Assembly: GCA_019009955.1 (NCBI GenBank)
Contig: CM032232.1
Location: forward strand, 134,946,501 to 135,010,500
Source: Riptortus pedestris
Lineage: Eukaryota; Arthropoda; Insecta; Hemiptera; Alydidae
DNA: 64,000 nucleotides
Reading direction: 5' to 3'
The position numbers and the translations under genes were made by a program. This document shows positions 45,310 through 56,604 of the stretch, piece by piece. Numbering within the stretch: the stretch's first letter is position 1; the number at the start of each line of letters is the position of its first letter. The notes under the pieces are model-generated. The model saw only the letters and a list, made by a program, of their open reading frames with translations, made no database searches and was not told the DNA's origin.

Positions 45310-46194
45310 TTCAAACTTCTAAAAAGTATCTCCAATCATTATTCTTTGTTTGCAGTATTGATTCAGAAACTATTTGTGGCTAATATTCGTATTTAAAAAT
45401 TGGGTTTTATAGAGACTCGGGGCCACCTTTATGTGATGTATGCAGCATTTGGTGAAACATACTGTACAGCACTGAAGGAACATTTCCTCTAAAAAACTGT
45501 AATTCATATTTTGGATTCTCTTTAATTATTTTATCATATGGTTTTGTTGTGCTTCGTGGAATTTCTAAACATCCTTTAATAAACTTTTCATGAGTTCAGT
45601 GACTGGATGCTATTTCTACTTATTTGCTTGCCTCGTTCCACTGTGGGAACGAAATGGATGAGCTGGCCTGCAATAAAACATTAATATGAGTCATAGAAAT
45701 GTAATAACTAGAGCAGTTTGCGGTTTAAGCAACATAACGGTCTTTATACCCCAGCTTAATGCTTCATTAACCCTCGCCACTCTTAAGACCAATAGTAGGT
45801 AATAGATTTATACTTTAGGGCAAATGTCAAATTAAAAATAAGCCCCGACTAAAATCATTGCGTAACATTAAAATTAAAAGGATTTGATCAGCTATACAAT
45901 TACAAAATGTAATTATATTTATATGTAATAGTATATTTGTATACTTCTCCTTTTTAATTGGTAATAATTCGAATACAATTTTTATAGTCATTTATAACTT
46001 AAGTGCCTTTATGACCTTTATTTGTTCTTGTAATAACTCTGAGAGCCATGTACATTTAATCTGAGAGAGTTAAAATAAGACAAGAAAAAAGTAAAGTGAT
46101 AAAATTTATAATTTGGAAACGTAATGTTTTTCTCAATTTGTTTCATGAATAGGTCTGGAAAATCTATTGTGTCACTACTCTACCCGTATATTAG
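45310..46194. other. Gene-free AT-rich stretch upstream of LINE remnant
   Basis: No gene recognised. Any 5' LINE sequence here has decayed beyond recognition by eye. Confidence 0.4.
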
Positions 46195-47130
46195 GTGCAC
46201 AATAATTTCGAAATCAGTGTCTTTGAGTCATTTAGCATTAAGGTTACTTGGGGTGTGAGAATAATAGACCCGTTATCACAAGTACTCTTTATTTTCGACT
46301 TTGAAGTGGCAATCCGAACAATAACCAATGCTTTAATCAATGGGCTAACACAGCATAATGCTTATGATGACGATGCATTGGTTATCGGTAGAACCATCGG
46401 AGCATTGGCTGGTTAGTTAGAAAGGTTTGCGTAAGGTGCACACTACTTTGAGGTAAGTATAAATAAGAAAAGGCTTAAGTACATGGAGTCATCTGGACAC
46501 AAATACAGAGAATTCTAACTTTTGAGAAGAGTACAATTTTCCTACTTGCACATGATTTATGATTTACGTCTGTGGAGAACAATACCACTGTTGTCTACAT
46601 TGTAGCTAGAAAGATTTCAGGGATTGAAAGGTCTCTGATTCAAAATCTCTTTCGGAAAGCTAAACAGATGACATACAAGTTGATGTGTCGACCTGTGATC
46701 ATGTATAGCTGTTAAACGTGGATTCTCACAAAAGAAAACTAGTGAGTTCTGCTTGTCTGGTAGAGAAGAGCCTGACGAAAAATATTTTGAGCTGTCAAGG
46801 AATAGCACATGGCGAATCGAAAGCAACGCCGAGTTAGTTGATTTATATGACATCATCTGTGCTGTCAAAAAAAAAAAAACATACTGCGGTGGCCGGATCA
46901 CCTGAAGAATGAAGTCCGTCAGAAGATGCTATATAGAACTATAGTATAAGAAGAAGTATAGGAATAAGAAAAGAGGTAGACCCAAGCAACGCTAGTTTAA
47001 TTACCGAAGATTGACCTTTTTGTTTTGAAAGTTGGATCTTCCAGAAGACTTAATGGAATCTAGAAGAAATGTTCAAAATAGATGGTATCATAGGCCTATG
47101 CCCGCCCCTAATGAATTATATTGAATTTAA
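46195..47130 (+). pseudogene. LINE retrotransposon remnant: reverse transcriptase and C-terminal region
   Basis: From 46195 one open frame of 73 codons holds a degenerate reverse transcriptase core. It reads GVRIIDPLSQVLF where active enzymes have GVRQGDPLS..LF, then AYDDDALVIGRT where the catalytic box is A/F-YADD. The alanine of YADD has become D, so the active site is broken. Downstream, shifted frames read KKRLKYMESS (RT C-terminal), RPVIMYSC (RPV..YG), ILTKEN, a REEPDEKYF segment, WRIESNAELVDLYD and RGRPKQR, matching the usual order after the RT domain. Frameshifts, stops and an A13 slip at about 46866-46878 disrupt it. A TGAATTTAAATAATATTTAT stretch may be the 3' end. Same general type as the 6.15-kb remnant but a different copy. 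Confidence 0.8.
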
Positions 47131-49198
47131 ATAATATTTATGTCTTAGCTTTACTCTCTCACTGGCGTGAGAAGACTCCCTCTATTTCTCAGTAAGAACC
47201 CTTTGCAAAATTTGAAACTGGAGAAGGGGCAAGGCATTAATGATATAATGGCTCAAATTGAAAGTCGCATGAATAGGAGTACTGCTTTACTGCAAGCTGG
47301 ACACTACTCCTTTAATATTCCAGCGTCAGAATAGTGTACTCAGCATTAATTGTGCGTACCTAGAGGACCCGTAAAGTAAGAAATATGCACGTGTGTATGA
47401 ATGGGATTCTTGTATATCCGGGATTCCTAAAATGGTCGATATTGACCCCTTGAGACCGAAATCGGTTCCCCAGTGGCCTGCGAGGTCAAAACATCGACCC
47501 CTATTAACACAAGTTCTAATTTGAAACTTTCAAGATACTGTAGAAGTTTTTTTTTCCTGTGCCAACTTGTCGTAAGAATGACTAATATTTTAGAAGGAAG
47601 TATCATTGTTGTTGTTGGCTGCAACGCACCAATATTGAGAACCATATTTAGCTAGATTGATAGAAAGTCACTAAGTTAATCCACCACACTGAATTTTTTT
47701 TGTCTTTAATTTGCGATTTCAATGTTTTTTTCAAACAATAATTACCTACTTTTTTTACGTAATTTGTGTTAATAATTATTAATTTCAATTATATTTACTA
47801 AATTTTTCGTCAATTTGGTTAAATTTTGATGAGAAAATTAGGTAAGTATTTTGTATCAATAGGAAAAAATCTAGAGATAAGATTTTAAATGTAATTCGGT
47901 TATGGAGGTAAGAGATCCCACTTCATTTTGGAACCGGGTCTCTTGGCCAAAATAGTTTGGGTATCCCAGTTATATTTGAATTTCATTGGGTCTCATTTTC
48001 GTCGTGAATAGATAAGATCGATAGGCATTTGAAGACATTTTTTAATATGTCGACATAAGTACAACTGAAATAGGTGATTTCCCTCAATGGAAATCTACTA
48101 AAATTAGTTACTTGATAAGATCTTTTTTTAACAAATAAAAAATTGATGATTCTATAATAATTTTTAGAGGTTGAAACATAAACCTTTTTTCGAGAATACT
48201 AATTTCCAATGTATCTGATTTCTCATGTTACTGTGTTATATAATATTTGTTTTCCTTTAATTTGAGGAGGTTTGTATTCAGCAGCGCCCACATTCACTCC
48301 ATTACAATATTTATATCCGTCCAATACCGTCTCTTATGACACCTCTCATGGGCATTCGAAATGGTTTCTCTAAATCTCTTGATCTTAAAGAAACGAATCA
48401 GATGATACGATATGTAGGTAGATGTTATCTAAATACCACATATATGTTGATGAAAGAAATCGCCAGAATAAATTCAATAATAATAGGGTAGGGCATACAT
48501 GCGACCTATATGTTTTAATAAAATCCGCTTCACTTGAGTCATATAAAGTCGTCCTTAAACATGTCAGAATATGCCAATTATAACATAGCCTCATAAAATA
48601 TAAAATTTAGTTCAGCCCCTCGAAAGATAATATCGATAAATACCGGAATATGTTTTGAGAGAATCAAAAAAAAAATATACCCACATATACTTAAATCACG
48701 TTATTTATGTTGCATTATAAATTTCAATGGAAATTTAAATTTGGTCTGCTTACACCTCAGTGAATCTTAATTTTTTTATTTTATAAGTGGTGGTCTCATC
48801 TAACGTTCATTAAAATATTTACTCGCAAAGTAAATATCCTCATTGTAGTATTAGCAAAAATAAACAAAGGTCCGCGGTATGTCTGGAAATACACAACTTT
48901 TGCGATGCCTGTTGCAATAACCCCCAAGATTGAGTATCCATTGCATTAGCGATGGTTATTACTTCAGTTTCAAACTGTATTTTCGATTTTTGGCTCATAC
49001 AGTATTTATATTTTGATGTGTCAATTTCTATTATTGAAGAAATTTAATTTGTTCCAATCATTTTCTTGAAATACTATTATAATTTAGAAGAGGTGACGCT
49101 TTCATTATAAGTGTTTGTTAAGGAGCTTAAACATTATAAGGAATAACATAAAAAACGCTAAAATATGAATCTATCCTTGTTTTATTTTTATATAATAC
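47131..49198. other. Gene-free stretch holding a family H end fragment
   Basis: Apart from the family H piece at 47977-48100, no feature is recognised. Two antisense frames at 47427-47655 overlap each other (72 and 60 codons) and have no motif. A 69-codon minus frame at 48385-48594 is also unsupported. Confidence 0.4.
47977..48100 (+). mobile_element. Family H fragment, copy 12, hairpin end
   Basis: TTGAATTTCATTGGGTCTCA, TTTTCGTCGTGAATAGATAA, GATCGATAGGCATTTGAAGA, CATTTTTTAATATGTCGACA, and the foldback GGTGATTTCCCTCAATGGAA, ATCTACTAAAA. It confirms that the hairpin followed by CTAA is a recurrent end of the family (compare 18.60 kb and, inverted, 8.66 kb). Confidence 0.65.
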
Positions 49199-49640
49199 TA
49201 GCTAAGGTATCCGGTGTTGCTCGGGATATATTAACAATAAAGGTAAATGCTATGTGAGGCTACACTATTCACAATATTTTTATATTTGCAGTCTCTTGTG
49301 TATGTAATTTTTTTTTTCAAAACATCATGGACCGTATAATTCATAATTGAGGAGGTCTATGTAAAAAGGACAGATAACTGAAAACCTGGTATTGAGATAT
49401 TGTGAGCGCAAAATTTCACTTGTATATATCGTTTAATCTGGAACTTGTGCAACTTGAACTTCAGTAATAAAATTAAGTTCAATTTTTGGTGATCTAATTT
49501 ATGCAGAAATCAAAACAAAATTTGTTAAAAATATTAAATAAACTCCTTATAAATATTGCCTTACATACGCCCTTTTTCGGGAGATGGCTGGCAGTCATGT
49601 TTTTCATAAGCCCATGTTACATAGATATGTTTTCATACGT
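49199..49640 (-). mobile_element. Helitron-like terminus (minus) with repeat E inside
   Basis: TACTAGCTAAGGTATCCGGT then GTTGCTCGGGATAT is the reverse complement of a decayed version of the 17.46-17.49 kb terminus (CCCGAGCAACACCGG, eight bases, CTAG-T). The element therefore extends to the right on the minus strand. At 49342-49369 a 28-bp block (ATAATTGAGGAGGTCTATGT and flanks) belongs to repeat E. It is found inverted at 50448-50475, and homology continues weakly beyond it (AAATTTCACTTGTATATATC against AAATTTCGTGTTCATATCTC). No coding capacity. Confidence 0.55.
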
Positions 49641-50289
49641 CCTTATTGCATAGACATTGCACGTAATATCTGATAATATTGAATAAGAACTAAAATTTAA
49701 AAAAATACATTTATAGCTATATGTAGAAAGTTAGTTTTTAAAAAAAATAGTACTGTATAAGAAACGTTACTCTATGGGATCCTCTTTCCGAACTGAAATT
49801 ACTACCAGAAGTATTATTTCCTGTATGACACGAAGGCGTTTCTCAGAAATTTGGTAGAGGCTGAGTAAAAATTTGAGATAAACATTAATAGGAGTTCTGT
49901 TATATTTTACTGACTAGTTGCACAGTATGCCTCTGTGTTTTTGTGCTGGTACACTGTGAGAGGAAGCACTATAAGGCATGCCGCAAGAAGTGTGTCTTGT
50001 ACTTTATCACGACCAGAAAAATTATCAAATAAATTCTCTTGCTCATTTGCAGTAACTTTAATTCGACAGGTTTGTTTACAACAGTTCAATATCGAGATAA
50101 AGTTCTTACTATCCATCCTACCTTTTGTTGAAGTAAACTATTCACCCGAATATCGTTTATTTTTATTGTTTTTGCGATCTAGAAAAGATTCATTTTTCCT
50201 TTTTTTTCTTCCAAGTTTTGAAAATTCGTTCATCACTAATAAATTCTTCCAAATTGTTCATTTTTAAAAAGGACAGTAACTAATAAAAC
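49641..50289. other. Spacer between inverted repeat E copies
   Basis: A 110-codon plus frame (49935-50267) overlaps a 69-codon minus frame (49907-50116). Neither has a recognisable motif and I do not call them. The plus frame has several aromatic and hydrophobic residues late on, as AT-rich DNA often gives. Confidence 0.3.
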
Positions 50290-50520
50290 TAGCAAAATAC
50301 AACCTCACAATTTACACTCCACTGATTCAAATAGGCGGTAAAAGGTGAATTAAAGAGATATGAACACGAAATTTCGTACAGATATAAAAGAGACTCTGGA
50401 ATCTAAAAATGCCATCTCCGCAAAAAGGGCTTATACAGCCCATACGCCCTTTTTACATAGACCTCCTCAATTATGGATAGTATTCTCTATTCCAAACCAT
50501 GGTTGCATAAAAGCCCCTTG
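50290..50520 (-). repeat. Repeat E, inverted copy, with a 9-bp GC/AT hairpin
   Basis: 50448-50475 (CCTTTTTACATAGACCTCCT, CAATTATG) is the perfect reverse complement of 49342-49369. Beside it, AAAAAGGGC (50422-50430) pairs with GCCCTTTTT (50446-50454) around a 15-nt loop, and GCCATCTCCG resembles the inverted GGGAGATGGC at 49.58 kb. The two E copies are head to head about 1.1 kb apart. Confidence 0.65.
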
Positions 50521-52618
50521 GCCCAAAGTACAACGATGACAGGCATTTTATGTTTATAATAATCATTATTACAAAATACTCTTTTGTATGTCTGCAAAAT
50601 TAAACATTTTATTCATAATGGTATATAGCATGTTCAGTAAAGTATATCATATTGAAAGAGCCGTGTTAATAAATACCAGATAAAACTGGGTACATCTCCC
50701 AAGCACTTTCACCATCCATTTAAATTACTTATTTATAAGCATTAAATATATTCATACGTCTGAGAATAATACTGCATTACTGTAATATAAATATACGCAT
50801 CAAATCAAATGTAAGAATAAACCAATGTGAGGTCGGGAGGAGTGGGGCAGACATGATTATAACATTGTCTGTGTTAACATGTTTACCATAATATGACTGT
50901 TACAAACCTGTGTATAAATTGGAAGCAGCATAATTTCTCCTCACTTCAAATACTCCTAAGTGAGAAGAGTATTTTGAATATATATTTTTATATATTTAAA
51001 CATAATTCACGCAATATTTTACGAATAGTTGATCTATAAGTCGTATTTAATGAGAAATGCTACTGTTTCTGTATTACATTTTTGTTCTCTTTTGATTTCA
51101 TTTATTTTATGATTTTTGAAATCATTTCTATTGAATTAGTGTTCTTATGAAACTCATATGTTTTAACTCATTTTTTACATTTTATTCATTTCATGTCCCA
51201 GATATTGAATTGATTGTTGGTTGATTCGTGCTACATGAAGTCTCTGTGTAATATATTTCTGACCTCCACTTCCCCATTTGTTAACTAACTTGCTTTCGCA
51301 AACCTCCATGTCCTTAGCAATTACAAAATATATAACGTCCTGTATTCACGTGTACGAACTGTAGAAAACAAGACCAGAATGTATAGGAAAAGTTGATAAA
51401 TCTTAAAAGAAATGGCTTATCAACAAAAATTTTTTTAAATGAATTCAACGGTTTTCAAAAATGTACTAACTGCGAAGTAAATACATAAGATGAAGTTGGC
51501 GCTTGTTTTATTTTTTAAAACCGATATATACCGGATAGAATGTCCTCAAAAGAACCGTTCCACATTCAGGATGAGAAACACATTCCTCTGTAATGTAGGA
51601 AATTATTTCAAAATAAGTCTTCCTTACTTTCTCTTTAATTAATTCGAATTTTGTATTTTATCTTGTAAATGGCTGATTATCTCTAAGATGATAATAGCTC
51701 TTTTTTGTAGTTACGAGCGCTATTTTTTTTTTTTTACTTTTCTTTCTATCATTTGATGGCAATTATTAATGATTTAACGAGCAGATAATGACTATGGTCT
51801 CCGAGATAATAAAGCCATTAAACATTTATAATATGGTAATCAAATTATCCAAAATATGTTTTTATTATTAATTTTCCCTTTTATTTTGATTTTGTTTTTC
51901 TTTTTTTAAACTGCTGCTTTAAGTTCGCCAAGAGTTGTCTGTAAAGCCAGCATTACTCTTCATAATTCATGAGCACTTGTTTATTCAAACCATGAATGAA
52001 ACCTACTTGAGTTACAGTTTTATACTGTAGTTCCCACTGCGTTTCATTATCTATGGTTATTTACTCGAGAAAATAATAGAATTTAAAGTAAGCCTGTATC
52101 ATAATGTAAGTTGCACTTACTCTCTGAATATTCGATATTTTTGCTTCTGGTTTTCCTTCTTCCAGAATTTATTCATATACAATTTTCTTAATATGGCTCA
52201 TTCGCTATTTTCCCGCATAAAGATGAGATCACATTTTTTTATAGTTTTTTTTTTTTTTTTTTTACTAGGAACTCTGTTCAAAATGAACACGTTTGAATAT
52301 TTATTGTTAAATTAATTGTGTCAGTGAGGAAGTTGTAAGTTACATTGACTTTGTACCATGATGAATGAAGGTTTTACTGAATGACTCATTTGACTGAACT
52401 CAAAACTGATACATCATTTTATATTTCATTGAAATGTGGTACATATTAAGTGGTAAAATAATATTGGAGTCATCGTTATACGAGTATCGTGGCTCGATTC
52501 AACAAGGATTCGGATTAACGATTGTACTCCCCTCTCTGACTAATATTAAAATAAATTGGAAATTCTTATGTTATCCTCATGGTAGAGAAGAAATGAGTTA
52601 ATTGCTATAAAATTAAAT
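50521..52618. other. Gene-free AT-rich stretch
   Basis: T19 at 52245-52263 and T14 at about 51725-51738 are the only simple repeats. No open frame of 60 codons and no element recognised. Confidence 0.45.
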
Positions 52619-52836
52619 TATTTATTAACGTCCACTTTTTGCAACTAAGGCTAATTGGGAAGGGTTATGTATATGTTACCACCGTTTTCTAGCCAGGGTG
52701 GGACCAAGGATGTTATTGAATGAATTCCGTCACTAATAAATTCCTTTGCCCAGGCGGGAATCGAACTCGCCACTCTAGGATTACCATGTGAGATTAGAGG
52801 CAACGCATTACCTCACAGGGCCGACCTGAGCCCCTG
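52619..52836 (-). mobile_element. SINE family A, copy 10, full-length reference copy
   Basis: The cleanest copy, on the minus strand. The plus strand reads TTTATTAACGTCCACTTTTT, GCAACTAAGGCTAATTGGGA, ATGTTACCACCGTTTTCTAG, CCAGGGTGGGACCAAGGATG, TGAATTCCGTCACTAATAAA, TTCCTTTGCCCAGGCGGGAA, TCGAACTCGCCACTCTAGGA, TTACCATGTGAGATTAGAGG, CAACGCATTACCTCACAGGG and CCGACCTGAGCCCC. On the minus strand the B box is GAGTTCGATTCCCGCC, and the head GGGGCTCAGGTCGGCCCTGT resembles a tRNA 5' end with an A-box-like segment. The (AAT)n tail lies at the plus-strand left. Confidence 0.9.
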
Positions 52837-53104
52837 AAAACAATTAAAATATCAAATAGAAATTTTGATTAAAGGAAATTATGTAGCTGCATTTCATAAT
52901 GTACACAAGAAAAACGGAAATTAATATCGAAATTATGCTTACAAGAGTCGACGTTTACTAATAACCCTCCGAAGTAGAATTATCATAGATAAATCGATAA
53001 TTGATCATTAAAATTGCTTCAAGTTGAGGCCATAAAATAACAGTTATAAAGGCGAAACAGAAAGCTTATAGCAACATTAAACCGCTTATATCATTAAAAA
53101 TCTC
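52837..53104. other. Spacer between two inverted SINE copies
   Basis: 268 bp of AT-rich sequence with no feature, separating head-to-head SINE copies 10 and 11. Confidence 0.6.
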
Positions 53105-53328
53105 TGGGGCTCAGGTTAACCATGTAAGTTTAACGCGTTAGCTTTAATCTCACTTGGTAAACCTAGAGTGGCGAGTTCGATTCTGCCCTAAAAAATAAGA
53201 GTTTATTTAGTAGCGAACTCATTAAATAAAAATATTAGTCCCACCCTTGCTAAGTGTGGCAGCCTGTAGAAAACCCGTTCCAAATAGCCTTGGTCCAAAG
53301 AGTGGACCTTAATAAATAACAATAATAA
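53105..53328 (+). mobile_element. SINE family A, copy 11, full length
   Basis: Plus-strand copy: GGGGCTCAGGTTAACCATGT, AAGTTTAACGCGTTAGCTTT, AATCTCACTTGGTAAACCTA, GAGTGGCGAGTTCGATTCTG (B box GTTCGATTC), GTTTATTTAGTAGCGAACTC, ATTAGTCCCACCCTTGC, TGGCAGCCTGTAGAAAACCC, GTTCCAAATAGCCTTGG and AGTGGACCTTAATAAATAAC. The tail is AATAATAACA-type, followed by more AAT-rich sequence. It gives the family length of about 220 bp. Confidence 0.9.
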
Positions 53329-55696
53329 CAAGTGGAAATAATAATAATTATTAATAACCATTAACACGAATTAGAGTATGTAAGTAATTAATCAACAAAA
53401 CATTTTTTTTACGTTACTTTTTGACATTTATGTAGTTGTATCAAGGCATACTTCCTGAAATATTAAGTGTCTTTTTGAACATCGGGTTTTTACATAGAAA
53501 TGAGTGATGTGATGAGAGGAGGTCACAAGTATGTTATACCAGCAGGTGCAGAATTTGCTTTATTTACACAGCCCCTGCGTGACGGATTTTTTTACATTTA
53601 ACTGTGTTTGCTATCACCAGAGACAAGCCGGACTCGTGTGAAAACATATAAGTTTATAGCTTTGATTCGGAGTACAGAGAGTTTTTAATCAAGATCTTTA
53701 TTAAGTATTAAGATAAACGAAAAGGAAACGAAATACCACACTTTTTAATTTCCTCTTTTCTATCCCTTCCACTTTATTGTAAAACCTCAGATTCAAGAAT
53801 CCTCATTAAGCGTTTAATAAGGTTTGTTGAATCATAATTTATAAATTCAAATGTAAAGCCAGTTTGTAAAATAGACGTGTTCTAAATCCGTTTGATTGAA
53901 TTTTTAAACACGTCGGATGTGGCAAATTATTGAAGTATATCATAATTTCATTAGAAACCCTTTACAATTATGAATTAAGATTAACCTAAGTCCTCCTTAA
54001 CACCAAAACACAGCCTTAATATATTTCTGAGGTAAGACCTTGCAGAACCAGTGGACCTGCAGCATTCTTCATTTTAAAAATATCTTCCAATCAATCTGGA
54101 ATCCAGAAAATGGGCTTCGCCTGGCCAAGATGTTTGTTATTGAAAGAGGGAATTTGCATAACACTTTAACATATTTATTACACGTCTTATCTGGGGCATT
54201 CTCGGGCCTAGAGGAAACTTTTTTCCCTATCAGCATAAGCGTTAATATAAGATACAGTTCATTTGTAACACTATACTTAGTGCACACAGATATGCACTTT
54301 GTGCGATAATAGTACATTGCATCGTCAATTATCTCAGTCTGGGTCATTTTGGAATAAATTATAATTTATGCCTGAAAGGATTTATATACTACTTATACTG
54401 ATTCATTTTAATGATCATTTATGTAAATAAAGGTTTTCTTAAAATTCTAATTCGATGCGGACATTTGACTCTATTATGTGTACGAAATGGTGTAAAGTTA
54501 GCATACGGTACATAGTTAGTGGTTTGAGGTAATTGTTCCTGATAGAAGAACTGGTTCTGAACTAGTTTTTGCACTAGGAATAACTGTATCAAATCACGGA
54601 ATATGTAATAAACTTCTTATCATAATTGATCCAATCACTTAGAAATAAACCCATGCAACCAGACAGTATCGTTTGTCTGGTGCAATGTATACATGTTTGT
54701 TTTACCAACAACTTCTATGACATGATACTCGTACATTTTCACAAAGTATTGTCCATTAAAGGTCAAAAATATATACAATTATAAATTAATATTCTTTAAA
54801 ACAAACTAAAAGAAAGAACCACCGTGAGATATTAACGTAGTCTGGTGACTCGAATCCGTATATTAAAGTTGTGCAAAAACTTTTAGTACAAAAAAACAAA
54901 CCCTAAATAATCCACCGTTTGTATTTCTGTTTGTTGAACGATTTTCATATTTCAACGAAATTATTCGTTTTGACCCCCCCCCCCCCAGAGTCCTTCGGCG
55001 AAACGTCCCTAAACGACTCTTAGAATGTTGGAACTCCATATTTCGGCCCAATTATGCGCCGTTTGATTGAAATCCACTAAGTGAGGGGGGAAGGGGTTAA
55101 GGTTAAATATACTGTGATGGAGAAAATAAATTGTATGCGAGCTTTTTTATAAAATTTCTATTTGTTTTCCTCCTCTATTTCCCTTATTTCATTACATCTC
55201 TAACGTAAGGCTGTCCTACGTGATTGCCAAAGTGATTATTTCATTACTCCTATTGGAATTTTTAATGCCGAGTTCCATATACTTAAATTTAAAGCTGAAC
55301 GAATTAGTGATTTTCCTTCTAAACATTAAAGTAGTTAACGTAGTAGGAAATTCACTGGTTTTCTGCGATCAACAAATTTTTGTACATAAAATTTGTATAG
55401 TTCTAAGTATGCCAACATTCCGCAGCAGAATATGTTGCAGAAAGCATGCCATGTGGCACATTTACTGATGAATGACTTCAGTGACAATGACTGAAATGAC
55501 AACCGGGAATGAAAGATGATTTCCGTAAACCTAGGTTAGACAAATTTCTGTTTTGTTCTCGATAAAAATGTTAACTGAAATACCCGCCCCCTGAAATAGT
55601 CATAGTAAAACTTTGTAGTTTTTTATTCAGGTAACTACTAAATCGTCCACGATACTGTATAAACACAATGGAATACGTGAAAGTTAAACACTTGTG
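53329..55696. other. Gene-free stretch with a family H end fragment
   Basis: Contains family H copy 13 at 53500-53615 and a C13 run at 54974-54986. Antisense frames of 89 and 92 codons at 54040-54347 overlap one another and carry no motif. A 62-codon minus frame at 54863-55051 contains the poly-G, and an 82-codon plus frame at 55220-55468 has no motif. Confidence 0.4.
53500..53615 (-). mobile_element. Family H fragment, copy 13, non-hairpin end
   Basis: GAGGTCACAAGTATGTTATA, CCAGCAGGTGCAGAATTTGC and TTTATTTACACAGCCCCTGC then GTGACGGATTTTTTT match the end of copy 9 (TACAAGTGTTATACCAGCAA, GGGAAATCTGCTTAG). Only the terminal part is present. Confidence 0.65.
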
Positions 55697-55763
55697 CAAT
55701 TCCCGGATCCGAACCAGGCACCTCTAGGCCAGTAATCTAGTGTGTTACTCTACATCGTGAATT
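55697..55763 (-). pseudogene. tRNA-like sequence, SINE head or tRNA pseudogene
   Basis: On the minus strand, GATGTAGAGTAACACACTAG leads to ATTACTGGCCTAGAGGTGCC and TGGTTCGGATCCGGG. The T-arm is good: CCTGG-TTCGGAT-CCGGG with a 7-nt loop and one G-T pair, and GGTTCGGATCC is an excellent B box. The CTAG/CTAG anticodon-side stem encloses a 9-nt loop rather than 7, and no acceptor stem closes. It reads as a tRNA-derived repeat head. The sequence after it (GCACAAGTGTTTAACTTTC on the minus strand) differs from family A, so it is a separate lineage. Confidence 0.55.
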
Positions 55764-56568
55764 TAACAAAATGAAATTATTGTAGTCCGATAGTGGATTT
55801 GGTATGTATTAGACTGTTAAATTCTGAATTCAAATTGTAATGGCCGGTCTGAGGATGATGATATTAGCGGTAACTACTGTATTTTTCATGCCGTCACGAT
55901 CTGGGTCGCGTGGGAGAGTAGGAAATGAGGAGCTCGTGGGACGATCGCGCTAAAACTTGTACAAACAACAGAGGAGAGGAAAATAGTGACCCGTTTTCTA
56001 TCCTGTTTTATGCAAAGATGTCGAAGATTTATTCCTGGGGCCGAAGAAAATAATTTATCCAATAGCCCATAATTTGAAGGAATAAAAATTATTTAAAATA
56101 AATTAATGATAGTAAGATGGAAGGGTGGAGTGGGGTGCGGTAGCCCTGAGGGAGTGAGAGGGATGGATGACCGCTTAAGAGAGAGTGTGGGGGGGGATAG
56201 AGAAAGACGGGGGGAGGGGACAGAAGCGAACTAGGGACTAGATCAATTTTGGTTGCTGGCGAGCCTGTTATTAAGACGGGGGACGAGCTAGGAGTAATCG
56301 CTGAGAGCCGGACCACGTGTCACAGGCACCCAGACCGTTAGCCGCTCCAGCTAGCTGGCTGTCTGTCTGTCTCTTACAAATGAATTAGAATGCTCTCTCT
56401 TATCAGCTGATATCTCTACACTCGCTCAAATATCACTTCTCCCCCCCCCCCCCAAACGGAAGGCTAGTTCTCACAGTCCACAAATCAACTCTATTATTTA
56501 CATCAATTACAATAATAATTATAGTGATGTTTGAATGAAAGACCTATTAATTAATATTTATATTATAT

Positions 56569-56570
<2 letters not shown>
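55764..56570. other. G-rich, purine-biased island
   Basis: Between about 55.85 and 56.46 kb the sequence is clearly richer in G+C than its surroundings. The plus strand is G-rich (56.10-56.23 kb) and then the C13 run occurs at 56441-56453. CTGTCTGTCTGTCTC lies at about 56.36 kb. The 75-codon minus frame (56089-56316) is Pro/Ser/Leu-rich because of the G-runs; I see no domain and do not call a gene. Confidence 0.4.
56189..56219 (+). other. Putative G-quadruplex motif
   Basis: G8 (56189-56196), an 11-12-nt spacer, G6 (56209-56214), A, G4 (56216-56219). The outer tracts can be split to give four G3 runs, but one loop is longer than the usual 7 nt, so this is weaker than the motif at 25.1 kb. 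Confidence 0.4.

Positions 56571-56571
<1 letters not shown>

Positions 56572-56602
<31 letters not shown>
56572..56602. repeat. (AC)15 microsatellite
   Basis: Uninterrupted AC/CA run preceded by TATTATATTAT. The minus frame across it ends in a Cys-Val run and is an artefact. Confidence 0.95.

Positions 56603-56604
<2 letters not shown>

Noticed and set aside
49935..50267. 110-codon open frame
   Set aside because: Overlaps an antisense frame, no recognisable domain, and lies between decayed repeat copies.
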